A stretch of 64,000 nt of DNA from Terana coerulea. Its lineage: Eukaryota; Basidiomycota; Agaricomycetes; Polyporales; Phanerochaetaceae. Positions 10,800 through 21,465 of this stretch are shown piece after piece. The position numbers and the translations under genes are program-made. The DNA is taken from positions 1 to 64,000 of the forward strand of contig JAKOGH010000168.1 of assembly GCA_024811115.1 (NCBI GenBank), in the 5' to 3' direction. Under the pieces are notes generated by a model that had not been told where the DNA came from, did no database searches, and saw only the letters and a program-made list of their open reading frames with translations. Within the stretch, counting starts at the first letter, position 1; each line of letters opens with the position of its first letter.

Positions 10800-12798
10800 A
10801 TGGTCTGTCCTAGCACCTAACTTTCCAAGAGTCTCGTCTGACCACCCAAGCAGGGTCAAACACTCTCCGTGCCTTGTAAGTCACGCCGCTTGATCATGTA
10901 CCAGTGTACCGAACATACCCCACTTGCGTCCTCCAGCGACAGACAAGTCGACTGAGACAGGCGGCAATGACAAGTTTGCGTACGGCGTATCCGAAATGCA
11001 GGGCTGGCGCATAGGCATGGAGGACTCGCATGTAACGATACTGAAGCTCGACGCGGACAAGGAGGACGCGGAAGCCAACGCTTTCTTCGCTGTATACGAC
11101 GGCCACGGCGGTATGTGTCTCCTACCATTCTTCCAGATGTCTACATGTGCCTCATGTGTGCTGCGCGCCTGCAGGAGCGAAGGTTGCGCAATACGCGGGC
11201 CAGCATGTGCATCAGACCCTGCTGCGCGAAGAGTCCTACAAGGAGGGAAAGTACAGCGAGTCCTTGAAGCACGCTTTCCTGAACACGGACGCCGCTATGA
11301 AGAGTGGTGCGTGCCATGCGCACCCAGCATTCTGCCGCATGACTCATCCCTTTTCCAGACCCCGTCATGGCACGGGAGTCCTCAGGATGCACCGCCGTGT
11401 CCACCCTGATAACGCATGATGGACGTATTCTTTGCGTAGGCATTCCATGCTTCTCATCCGCGGCCCTGGCGAACATTTAATTCCTTCCCAGGCCAACGCT
11501 GGTGACTCAAGAGCGATCATCTGTACAAAGGGGGAGGGACGTCAGCTCAGTAATGACCACAAACCTGAAAACGCTGGTGAGTCACTTTATGGTGTTCTTC
11601 TGTCGGCAAAATAAATTGACGCCATGCAGGCGAGAAGAAGCGTGTGCAAGCAGCCGGCGGCTATGTCGAGTTCGGGCGTGTCAATGGTAAAGCTGTCTGC
11701 CTCCGCTGTTATACTCGTCTGACTGTCCGCAGGCAATCTCGCTTTGTCACGAGCGCTTGGTGATTTTATTTACAAGAGGAATCCAAAGATTCCTGCGGAG
11801 GAGCAAATCATCACTTGCGACCCTGAAATCATTGAGCACAAGATCACCGAGGAAGACGAGTTTGTAATTGTCGCGTGTGACGGTGCGTAGCTTCCGATGT
11901 CCCTGGACATCTCACTAATGCGCAAATATACAGGCATCTGGGACTGCCTCACAACGCAGCAGGTCGCAGGGTGCGTCCGGCTCTTGATCTCGCAGGGCAA
12001 GGATCTTGGCGAGATTGCAGAGATTATGTGCGACCACTGCCTCGCGCCCGACACCATTGGGGGCGCCGGCATCGGCTGCGATAACATGACGATTCTCATC
12101 ATTGCGCTCCTCAACGGCCGCACGAAGGAAGAGTGGCAGGCGTGGGTAACGGACCGCGTCCGGCGGGAGTATGGGCACGCGACGCCGAAGGACCTACCGC
12201 GGCTCTACTCGGAGTCGCGCCTGGAGGGGAGTCGGCGTCGGCTGGCGGCATGGGAGGAGCGAAACAAGTACTGGGCGGAGAAGGACAAGGCGGACGAGGA
12301 GCGAAGGGATGCGCTCAAGAAGCAAGGGGAAGAAGAGGCGCTCAAGAACGTCCTCGAGCAAAACTCGGGTATGTTTTCTGGCCGGGCGGACGAGTCGGAT
12401 GACGACGCACTTTCGGACGATGACGAGGAGACGGTGCGTGCTGCGGACAGCGCGTCAGGGTCGGACCCAACGCAGACTCTGAAGGCGCAGTTGAGCGAAC
12501 TCGACAAGGAAGAAGAAGAGAGGCAGTCAAAGAAGCATAAGCCTGACGGAGAGTTGCAGGGCGAGGCGCCGCCGCCGCCAAAGGATACCCCTAACGGCGA
12601 TGTCGTGCCTCCAGAAGTGCAAGCCATGGAATTGAATGAACAGGTGCGTGCTTTCCGTTCTTCTTAGTAGAATCAAACGACTCAACCCGTCCTGGTTAGA
12701 TGAAGAAAGCTGCAACGTTTGCTGGCGGTGACGCACCAAGCGACGTTGTACGTGCCGAAGGGCTGCTTGATTCAAGTGAAAGCCCGCTTAAAGCGTAG
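10800..12798 (+). CDS. PP2C-type Ser/Thr phosphatase (Ptc2/Ptc3 group)
   Basis: Ten exons: 10800-10802, 10854-10875, 10937-11110, 11175-11306, 11359-11435, 11492-11576, 11630-11686, 11733-11882, 11934-12643, 12700-12798. Total 502 residues. Mn/Mg-dependent phosphatase. All family motifs are present in order: [53 protein letters not shown] and GCDNMT, which hold the metal-binding aspartates. The C-terminal 200 residues are charged and acidic, as in yeast Ptc2/3, which act on stress MAPK and checkpoint kinases. The start is unusual: exon 1 is the ATG alone, and the next exon starts GQTLSVP. The upstream in-frame codon of the unspliced message is a stop, so splicing is needed to make MGQTLSVP. 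That N-terminus fits the N-myristoylation consensus (Gly2, Ser6). All phases agree, and no frame break was found. Confidence 0.93.
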
Positions 12799-13091
12799 TG
12801 GCATACCCCTCTTTCTGCATGGACGGTCTCCCTCTGCTTGCTCTTGTATCTCTTGTCCGCTGTCTCTCTGGGTTACGACTTAGCTATATCTATACCTCGC
12901 TACGCTGTCTGCATCTCAGGTATATTCCACAAGTTTCTTCTGACTGTACTTTTGCTGCCAAAAACCTCTCGAACGACCACGACACCGCCGCATCATGTTA
13001 CCATTTGTGCTCCAGTCGCGTTTCATTTCATGGGTCATCTCGATCTTGGGGACAGTTGACATAGTACATCGTTAGTCTCGTTCCCGACTCG
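12799..13091. other. 3' flank of PP2C gene
   Basis: T/C-rich sequence typical of a fungal 3' untranslated region, followed by the hairpin at 13092. No gene was seen. Confidence 0.35.
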
Positions 13092-13188
13092 TAAAGAGGT
13101 TGCTCGCAGCCAGCGCGCTTCGCGCCTTGTTACCGTTTGTAACATAGTAAGCGGAGTTTGAAAGACGCGCTGCAGAGCAACCTCTTTA
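13092..13188. repeat. Hairpin-forming inverted repeat (left)
   Basis: The arm TAAAGAGGTTGCTC with GCAG and AGCGCG at 13092-13117 pairs with CGCGCTGCAGAGCAACCTCTTTA at the right end, up to 13188, with a few bulges. It lies immediately outside the 47-bp inverted repeat that starts at 13191. It may be an end structure of the same element or a separate small palindrome. Confidence 0.65.
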
Positions 13189-13190
13189 GA

Positions 13191-13719
13191 GTCTGGTGAC
13201 TTTGGATCATCGGGGTGTAGATGAAAATCACGTGAGCCCTAGTAAGCAAAGTTCGTATAGGGACTTCAACGGGGGTAACAAGGCTGGGCTTACCTGGCGC
13301 CTATACACCTGCTACGTTTTAGAGGTCGGTAGCATACTGCAGCGCAAAATCCGACAGGAAAATTACTCGGATGTCTTGTATATTCATGAAAATATGCTAA
13401 TCATGTCTGGTATAAATTGCATGGTGTTTATTCCAGTACAGATTCCCAGGTACCTGAAAGTGGGCCTCTGGTGACCATCAAGTGCTCTTAAGCACACCCA
13501 GCAATGGAAAAATAATATCGTAAAAATAAAATGGGCATGCGATACATCCTAGCGATGAAATTTGAGGGGTTTGTGAGTATATACAGTGAGGTGGGGAGGT
13601 CGCAGAAGGCAAGAGGTACAGAGAGGAACCGAGCGTTACAAACTCCTTACTTACCTCAATACAAGCGTAGGCGCTCACGTGAGTTTCATCTACACCCCGA
13701 TGATCCAAACTCACCAGAC
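13191..13719. mobile_element. Non-autonomous TIR element (MITE-like), 529 bp
   Basis: The left 47 bp (13191-13237) and the reverse complement of the right 47 bp (13673-13719) agree at 45 positions, from GTCTGGTGA to TCACGTGAGC. The interior is AT-richer and has no coding capacity. No convincing target-site duplication was found, because the outer flanks are themselves hairpins. It is likely a decayed or nested MITE between the phosphatase and NUDCD1 genes. Confidence 0.75.
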
Positions 13720-13792
13720 CCTTTGCCCGCGTCCCTGCACCAAGCAGTTGTTATCCGATAACAAACATCAGTAACGCGGGCAAAGGGTCTGG
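13714..13792. repeat. Perfect 18-bp inverted repeat hairpin (right)
   Basis: CCAGACCCTTTGCCCGCG at 13714-13731 is exactly inverted at 13775-13792. Its loop holds a second palindrome, TTGTTATC-C-GATAACAA (about 13748-13764). It overlaps the right end of the 529-bp element by 6 bp. Confidence 0.8.
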
Positions 13793-13855
13793 AACCGAGA
13801 CTAGTACATCGTTTGGAGCATCATACTCTGTTTTGTATCTCACACTGTTACGTAC

Positions 13856-15837
13856 TCATAATGTACTCTGTATTACAACAAGTTCCCTCTCACACAAACA
13901 TACGATTGTTGGTGTTCCTCCCTTCGTAGTGCTTGCGCCGACGCCAAGTAGAGGCCCACTTGATCCGTCGCCAACTCTGAGGACAGCCTGCTTTGCAGAC
14001 TTGTCACCCCGGCGAGTTGCCGGCTGATAGATATAGACGTTGCTTCCAAGGTCCCTAGCCCCACTCTCGAACGCGAGGACGGCTTTCGAGGAAAGGTGAT
14101 GTACAAAGCGTGTGTCGCGCTTCGAGGCTAAGACGAAGGACAGCACGCAGAACGTGGCGGTGTGCTTCCACGCCGGCTCGTCCTGCGCGGCCAATGCAAA
14201 CTGCAGCCCGTCCATGCCGTTCTTGATGACGAGCGACGTCTGGGACTCGGCGTGCCCGGGGAGGGGAGTCGAGAGGAGCGTGAATGGCGTGCCTGCTCCG
14301 GCGGCTGTTGCCCAGGACGGCTCGGATCCGTCCACGTCAACACACGTCAGCACGACCATATTGCCCGTATCCAAGTCCACCTCGTCGTCCATCTCACCCT
14401 CCGCGAGACTCGGCACGCCCTGCCCGAGCCCCAGCCCGCTCGCGTCGCCGCCGCCCTGCAGCGCCGCGGTGTACTTCTCCAGCGACTTGCGGATGTGGTA
14501 GAGCTCCGAAGGGTCGAGTGTTTCCGCGACTTCGGGGTCTGCGTCGGCCGCGCCGGTGCCAGACGCCGCGAAGACCTGGGACCAGCGCGTGCCGTCGTGC
14601 TGCTTGTCGAGGTGCAGCGTGAGCAGGCCGAAGGCGCGGTCGGCCTGCCGGTCGAACGTCCAGAAGCTCGTGGTTGTGCGGATGCCGTCCCAGAACTTCT
14701 TGAGCGCGTAGCGTGGAAGGGGAAGCGGGCTCGCCGTCTCCGGAGTTTCTTGGACGAAGAGGCTGAGTGTCGTGGGCGAGAGTGTGACTTTGATGGCTTC
14801 TTTTGGCGTGGAGGAGGAGAGAGGAAAGGCTACGGTGACGGAGTCGTCTGTTTGCGTCCACGAGTACGGCGGAGGCTTTACAGAGCCTTGAGGTGTAGCA
14901 TTGCCACCGTCAAGATTCTCGCCTGCCCGAGGGATTGGGGCGATGTCGTCTGTAGATGGCTCATAGGAAGGGGAACAGGTGCATAGACTGAACGGTACGG
15001 AGAGCTGCCTATCAGCATGAATGCCGCCTTCGGTTCGATATACGTAACTTGTAAGGGGACGCCCTCGCCTCTCCTATGCCAGGCAATATCCAAGCTGACT
15101 GGTTGATCCTGCGGCATCTGGTCGAGATCGACCGTCACAGCCCATATGTCGTACTGGGACTGGGACTTCCGTGACTTCGTCGCATCCGCGGCCCCTCCTG
15201 GCGACGCAGAACTGTAATGCCTCGATGAGAGTAAAACTTGACAGGGTTGCCCGGACGGCAGTACAGCGTAGTGCACCCTGAATGGCACAGAGGTTTGGGA
15301 CGACCCATATTTTTCAGGGATCTTGAGGTCGAAGGAGTTTAGGATCTGCGCAACTCCATTGTCGTGAAAATACAGCACGTACAGCGTGCCATGGCCATCA
15401 GCAACGAAAAGGGTGTTAGGATCGAGAAATGCCGCCGAAGGATACTCAGAATGAGTTGTATCGCTTGAAGAGGTCTCTACCGGTCGCGGCAGTTCACATA
15501 TCACCCTGAACGACGGTTCCTACTTGGAAGCACACGAGTGAGCGGAGAGGATACTGTCCGTGGTGCAAAAGACTCACGCTATCTAGTTCGACGCCGATGA
15601 CTTTGAATTCCCAGTCAATATACACGAAGTATCCGTTGGAGTCCACAGCAAGGTGATTATGCCTGATCCTGCTCTGCACTTCGTGAAAAGAGAGGGCGAC
15701 TTTCCCGCCGCCGCACTTTGTTTTAACGCATGCGGCAATCGAAATCGCGAAAGGACCTCGTCTTGATCAATCGCATTGAGCTTATACCCCTCGAACTGTG
15801 GGTTGAGTAGAGAGCGTTCTGGTTCGAACAAGGGCAT
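13856..15837 (-). CDS. NUDCD1-like protein with CS/p23 domain
   Basis: Starts at the ATG at 15835-15837 with MPLFEPERSLLNPQFEGYKL, which resembles the start of animal NUDCD1 (LLDPRFEGYKL). A clear intron lies at 15520-15577; a second, of about 44 nt, is near 14950-14993. The middle carries a beta-propeller-like region (DPNTLFVADGHGTLYVLYF). A CS domain follows (KPPPYSWTQTDDSVTVAFP, then SLFVQ, FWDGIRTTTSFWTFD), and then a conserved C-terminal part ending at 13856. NudC-family CS domains act as Hsp90 co-chaperones; NUDCD1 links Hsp90 to WD40 clients such as COPI. Oddity: between the N-terminal exon (LPHALKQSAAAGK) and VALSFHEVQSRIRHNHL the frame changes by one base at 15704-15715, in a CGG/G run, with no room for a normal intron. 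This is either a sequence error or a real break. Confidence 0.82.
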
Positions 15838-16111
15838 GGCTTGTTGGTACTTGGGTACTGGTCAGTGGTAAGAGTCAAAATCAATCGGAGGCTTGGACTA
15901 ACGCTTGATAGTGATGATGTCACATCCAGTCACGTTGGGCCATAAATGCAAAGGCGACGGGGAATTCGCTCTCGCTGTATACACTTGATACACTCGGAGT
16001 ATGTGTGCGCAGAACTCGGTATATAGTGCTATGGAGTGGAAGATGGCGTAGTGATGTTACTTGCTAAGATGGTACTGCAGAGAAATATAGTGGGCGACGT
16101 CAGAGCTTGAG

Positions 16112-17881
16112 TTAGAAGATAAAGTCTTCGAATTCCTCGTCCTCTTCATCATAAACATCTTCGTCTGTCCAATTCTCATCTTCGTCATCTTCTATGACAT
16201 CTGCGTCGTCCACATCATCGAGGTCCAAGATATCATCGAGTTCGTCCTCGTCCTCTGAACCTTCGAACAACTCGAACTTCTCCAAGTTCTGCCTCAGCCA
16301 TGCCGTCTCTTCGTCGTCAATGACTTCATCTTCATTAAGGTACACCTCCCTCAACGGCTTACCCATATCCTTCCTCTTTTGCACCAGGTCCTTCACCGCC
16401 TGTCCGTCCAGTGCTGTGATTGACATCGCCTCCAGCCTCGGAAAGAAAGTCGTCCCAGGAGTGAGGTTTGCATTTGGTATCGTCTCCGGCGCAACGACGA
16501 GATCTAGCCACAGGTAATCGACATGATTGAAATTGATGCTCATCTGCTTGAGGTTCTGCAGCGCACCGGCGGCCTTGAGCAGGGTAGGGACATGTGAGCA
16601 AGGTAGACCAGAGAGCTTGAGGGCCTCGATCCCCGAAAACAGGGCCTTGCTCGTCCCTGGGGCTGGCTGCGAGAAACGGTGGACAACGTCCTTGTACTCG
16701 TCTTCCTCGAAGTCAACGGCCAGCGAGATGACGTTGGGTAGGGATATTCGGTCCAGGAGGGCGAGGACGTACTCTGCCGGAATATATGCGAGCACGAGGT
16801 TTTCCACCGAGGGCACTGAGAGAGAAAGCACGCTCTCCGAGACTGTGTCATCAGGTTTGCCTTCCTCCGTGATGCTGTTGAGCCATTCGACCAGCATACC
16901 AGCGGGGCCTGATTCGCATAGGGTCAGCGTGTTGAGTTCAGGCGATGTCTTCAACATTCGGAGGAAGTCCCGGTAGCTCGGACGGACGTCCAGGGCATGG
17001 TACGCCAACTCAAGTTCTGTCAGACCGGACAGGAATGTAGTCTTCTCCCAATCGAGATGAACGCCCCAGAGAGCAACGACCTTAAGCTTCGGCAGGCTAT
17101 TTTGGAAAAGTACGAAATCTTGATCCTTGTGCTTTGCGGGCGAAAAAGTCTCATTGTCCTCGGACTCTTCGTAGTGGTAGAGGGCAAGAACCTCCAGAAG
17201 AGGTGCGCTGGAACATGTTGCAAAAACTTCGAGAGCATGCTGCATGAGGAAGAAGTGCGAGACCATCAGCTCGAAGGTTTTCCATTGCTCCAAATGCGGG
17301 ACAAGTAGCTTGAGGACGGCTGTCAGGGCGTTGTACTCTGGTTTCTGAATGATAACACTTTCGTCCAACCAATCCTCATCATCCTCATCGTCTTCATCCT
17401 CGATCGTACAGTCAATCGCGATGTCCAGCGATGCACCTTTGGCCCTTCGTAGGTATTCCTCGGCCTTTGTCAGCTTGAACGGGTTCCCGAAAGTAATCCG
17501 CGACCACAGTGCCGGGATTTCGACGGCCACGTCGCGCCACCGCTTGCATACTCGTGTGACGAGTAACTCGAAGGGAAGATGTCTTCGTTGGAAATGGTCG
17601 TAGTGGCTGGACGTCGTTGAGCCGTGGTGGGATTCCGAATCCGAGTCAAGCTCGGAAAGGCTGTGTCCGTCACAGCTAGAGTCGTCCTCGTCATCTTCAT
17701 CGTCGTGGTCTCCACCCTCAAGTTCGGACTGTGCGCCCAGGACAAATATTTGTGAGAGCAGCTCGGCAGGGAGGTCGTTTATGACACAGCGTCCATCGGA
17801 AGGGGCAAAGTAAGGATTCCGAGATGGATCGATTTCAGACGTGATGAATGGCGTCGGAGATGCTCTTCCCGAATTGATCAT
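16112..17881 (-). CDS. F-box protein, single exon
   Basis: 589 residues, uninterrupted, with the ATG at 17879-17881. An F-box-like segment begins at about residue 33 (INDLPAELLSQIFVLG), is interrupted by a long acidic insert (DDEDDEDDSS), and resumes with LPFELLVTRVCKRWRDVAV and IPALWSRITF. This is the usual pattern of the large agaricomycete F-box family. The middle has leucine-rich-repeat-like segments (LKVVALWGVHLDW, LTELELAYHALDV, LNTLTLCESG). The C-terminal 60 residues are almost all acidic. F-box proteins bring targets to the Skp1-Cullin1 ubiquitin ligase. The target is unknown. Confidence 0.88.
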   Translation of the reverse strand: MINSGRASPTPFITSEIDPSRNPYFAPSDGRCVINDLPAELLSQIFVLGAQSELEGGDHDDEDDEDDSSCDGHSLSELDSDSESHHGSTTSSHYDHFQRRHLPFELLVTRVCKRWRDVAVEIPALWSRITFGNPFKLTKAEEYLRRAKGASLDIAIDCTIEDEDDEDDEDWLDESVIIQKPEYNALTAVLKLLVPHLEQWKTFELMVSHFFLMQHALEVFATCSSAPLLEVLALYHYEESEDNETFSPAKHKDQDFVLFQNSLPKLKVVALWGVHLDWEKTTFLSGLTELELAYHALDVRPSYRDFLRMLKTSPELNTLTLCESGPAGMLVEWLNSITEEGKPDDTVSESVLSLSVPSVENLVLAYIPAEYVLALLDRISLPNVISLAVDFEEDEYKDVVHRFSQPAPGTSKALFSGIEALKLSGLPCSHVPTLLKAAGALQNLKQMSINFNHVDYLWLDLVVAPETIPNANLTPGTTFFPRLEAMSITALDGQAVKDLVQKRKDMGKPLREVYLNEDEVIDDEETAWLRQNLEKFELFEGSEDEDELDDILDLDDVDDADVIEDDEDENWTDEDVYDEEDEEFEDFIF

Positions 17882-18737
17882 GGTATCCTACAACTATGGA
17901 ACTTTTAAAATGAGCCGACGGGGTGTCCATTAACAATAGGAGAAAAAGGCACACCTTATACACCCTCGTTCGGTGTCAGTGATGCTACTTTCAAGCAAGC
18001 AAGCGGCGTCCAAATCCAGGAAGGCGTGTTGGTTGGTTGAGATCGTAGTCCAACCACTTCTAGTAGATGGAAAGCCTTTTCTGTCGTTTCAGCTGATACG
18101 TTGTGCTACGCAAAGAGATCAATCGATACCAACAGGCTGTTTTCCGTGTGAGCCTCCTACAATGATGCCGCGTCGCGCAGGAAATGTGGTCGAATGCACT
18201 CGAGTAAGAGGTCGAGGGACTTGAAGGTTGCAGTGAGCGTTCGAGGTGGCGTTTGTCAAAGCTCTGTGCGTCTCTCTGGGTGCTTGTAATTTTCTGCAGC
18301 CGAGAAATATCCGCTACGGAGAACGCCGAGATAACGATCTGAGCACCCCGCCGGCGGGACATGGCGGGACAGAGTATTGACCGGCGCACACCTCTGCTTC
18401 AAGCTCCTCTTCTCAAGCAAGGACATTTGTGAATCTCGACGATATTGAAATACTACAAGTACTCTACGGGTTGGATCAGGCAGCCTCACAAGCCTCGAGA
18501 CTACTGCTCAGTATTACTTGTAACGGGGCCTACCAGCACACGCAGTGCATCGGCACTTAAAATTTTCCCGCATATATCACTTTTTATATATCCGTGTTCG
18601 AGACATTCTGTAAAATGTTGTCGTACGTGCACCTTCGTGGGTACGCACAACATGAGAAAACGACCAATCAGCTCTCAGCAGAGTTTCTTAGCGCCGAATT
18701 TGGGCCAATGAGCATGAAGCGCTTGACTGCCCAGATC
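17882..18737. other. Intergenic, divergent promoter region
   Basis: Lies between the F-box gene (minus) and the amidohydrolase gene (plus). No gene was recognised. Near the right end there is a good TATA-like box. Confidence 0.4.
18581..18593 (+). promoter_or_regulatory. TATA-like box upstream of amidohydrolase
   Basis: TTTTTATATATCC. A transcript starting about 30 nt downstream would begin at or after the ATG at 18615. This favours 18711 or 18738 as the true translation start. Confidence 0.4.
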
Positions 18738-20331
18738 ATGTCTGGCAACACCCTCATCATCCGCAACGTCCATCTGCCATACAGCGACAATGACCAGGCA
18801 TCGAAACTCTTCATCGTAAAATGCACTGATGGAAAGGTTGAACTCATTGCGGAAAGCTCTTCAGACGCACGGTCGGACTCGACGATAAACGATAGCGAGG
18901 GTGCGGATGAAAACATCGACGCTGAAGGTCATGGATTGCTACTACCAAGGTGAGTAGGCCATACTGTGCGGGTGTATAATTGTTTTAAGGGCGCGTGAGC
19001 CTGCAGCCTCAGTCACGCACATATACACCTTGACAAGTGCTACCTGCTGGATCGCTGTAACCTGGAACATGGGTGCGTGATCGTGCGTTAGGTCCACCAA
19101 GTCCTCTTGATAGACGTGGAACTTCAGAGACTTTCATGAAGCCTTGAACGTGACAGCTAAAGCGAAGCAAGAGTTTGCGGCCAACATAGACGACCTATAC
19201 GCACGCGGAAAGCGGCTGATCCTCGAGAGTGTCGCGTCGGGTGTCACATCGATGCGTGCTCATGTGGAAGTCGACAGCACGGTCGGATTGTCCTGTGTGC
19301 AGATAGGACAGAAGCTACAGAATGATATGAGGGATCTCTGCGACGTTCATTTGTCAGGCGAGTTGCTGACTTTTGCACGCTGGGTATAACGCTCATGTCT
19401 TTTCAGCCTTCGCCCAAGACCCTTTGTTCTCTGGCGAAAATGCGTCAGGACCAGGCGAGAACTATGCTCTTCTTTGTCATGCGGTACAATTCGCTGGGAT
19501 AGATTGTGTCGGTTCGGCGCCGTATGTGGAGCGCACTGTGCTACAGGCGAAGCAGAACATACAACTCGTACTCGCGCTTGCACACAAACTCTCACTTCAC
19601 GCCGACTTTCACCTGGACTACAACCTTGACCCATCCTCCGAGCCTATGATTTGGTTTCTCCTCGAACAACTGCGCGCACGAATGCAGGACGGCGGTTGGA
19701 AGCCTGATCGCAGAGTATGCATCGGCCATGCTACGCGGCTCACTATGCTTTCCAATACAGAGTGGGACCGTCTTGCTTCCCTAATCCACGAGGCAGCTCT
19801 TCCAGTATATTTTGTCGGCCTTCCGCAGAGCGACATCTACATGATGGGTCGTGGATCCACATCTCCTCCGCGTGGTACACTCAATGTCGTCCGCCTAGCC
19901 AAGGAGCACGGCATGACTGTCGCGATGGCCGTTAACAATATTGAGAACGCCTTCACTCCACAAGGCCCACCCGATCCGCTTGCGCTTTGTCCGCTCGGCA
20001 TCGCACTCTTCCAAGCTGGTACGAAGCAGGATGCTCAGATCCTCTTGGTGCGCGAGTCTGCCTCTCATAGTGTGTACCATCAGCTGATCTGATATTGTAG
20101 GAGGCAGTTACTGTCAACGCGCATGCCGCCATAGGACATCCAATAGGACAGCCATCGGCGAAAGAGTCCCTCCGTCCAGCCGTTGGTGACGCTGCCGACT
20201 TCGTTCTCCTTCATTCCAACAATAGCGCCCAGTCCGCGACATGCAACCCATGCTATGATCGAACTACCATCAAAGGCGGGAGAGTTGTCGCTCGGCGACG
20301 CGGCCACACGTCTTTTGCGCCCAGCCACTGA
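18738..20331 (+). CDS. Cytosine-deaminase-like metal-dependent amidohydrolase
   Basis: Exons 18738-18949, 19013-19072, 19128-19357, 19407-20047 and 20101-20331; 457 residues. In-frame ATGs at 18711 and 18615 are alternatives. Member of the amidohydrolase (TIM-barrel) superfamily, closest to bacterial CodA-type cytosine deaminases. Visible motifs are SHAHIHLDKCYL (metal-binding HxH), the HVEVD strand, CDVHLSAFAQDPLF, HADFHLDYNLD, CIGHAT (metal-binding His) and NNIENAF. CodA has HVDE at the HADFH position, with Glu as general acid/base. Here that Glu is not seen, so the substrate may differ. The third intron (19358-19406) starts with GC, in CAG|GCGAGT, and ends in AG; only this choice keeps frame and gives the conserved CDVHLSAFAQDPLF. 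All other introns are GT-AG. Confidence 0.85.
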
Positions 20332-21465
20332 TAATCGATAAACCATCGCTATCTCAAGGACCGACCTACTCGCCTACTGTTTAGTGGAAGCGATGCTCGG
20401 GTTCTGGGCGAATCTATTGCTGCGATGTCTCACATCCTCGCTCATGGGCATGTCGCTGCATACTTGCCCTAGCACATGCACAACTCTCACCAGCTCCTGT
20501 CAACTTCATAATATCTTAGCTTCATTATTTGTATTGTGAGTGAACTTCTTTCCCTCCGTAATCTTTGCCACGACCCAGCGATTTGCTCGTTCGTTTTCCT
20601 AGCTGACTTGGGGCAATTGTAATAAACACCTTCAGATGTCGCCAATGTCAAATATACTGCATTTATTTCTAAGGCAGAATATCCCATACATCCAAGGATC
20701 CATGGTCGCAACCTGCTTTCATCAGGGAGGAGGTCGAGCCACGAGGCTATGACTTGGGTATGAAAAGCCCTCAGTCCTTACATCTTTTACCTCTTGACTC
20801 AACAGAGCGCAGCAAGGAGTCGCAAAGCTAGTCCACCGTAGGCTGAAACCCGCGCTGACGGCCTCAGGCTCAGCGGAACTTGTCCTATCGCTCCATTCTT
20901 TCGATACGCTCGGGCTGACTTTCATTCAGGATCATGGGCGCCCGTAGTGAATACCTTTTCGAGGCTCACTGGCAGTCGCAGATCTATATGAATAGCAGCC
21001 GAGCGTTGACGAATGTTAACGACTCAGAGCGACTTACATCAGGTATGTCAGTCCGTAATAGCTCTTTGCGTACTTCTCTTTAGTCACTTCCATTTTGAAC
21101 ACCCTGCAGTACACACGTAACCAGCGACTCACAAACATAATTCAAGAAAATCCTGCGCCTTGTAATCACACGGGAGCTTGTACTCAGCCGCATTTTGAGC
21201 AGACGCACAACAAGTTGAGGCAATTGTCTTAGTAGCGCTGCATATACCACGACGCCTGCGCTCATCGTGATACATTCTAGCGGGGATCTGTCACGTTAGT
21301 TTCAGCATGGACGCCACCAATACGTGGCCAAACTTGGTCATTTGCTTCAGCTATATCTTCGCGCTACAACTTGCAGCTTCACCGACCACCGCGCCCAGCT
21401 GAAGAGCTTCGAGCAAGCTACACCCTTAACTTCTTCTCTCACCGACATCGAACGCGGTTTTCGTC
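20332..21465. other. Intergenic, no gene seen
   Basis: About 1.1 kb with only short unconvincing open frames. It contains the promoter of the reductase gene at its right end. Confidence 0.4.

Noticed and set aside
13196..13714. Two small frames with the shared peptide LDHRGVDE at the ends of the 13 kb element
   Set aside because: They are the two copies of the terminal inverted repeat read in opposite directions, not genes.
14162..14986. 274-codon plus-strand frame opposite NUDCD1
   Set aside because: It is the mirror frame of the conserved CS-domain exon and has no domain or splice support.
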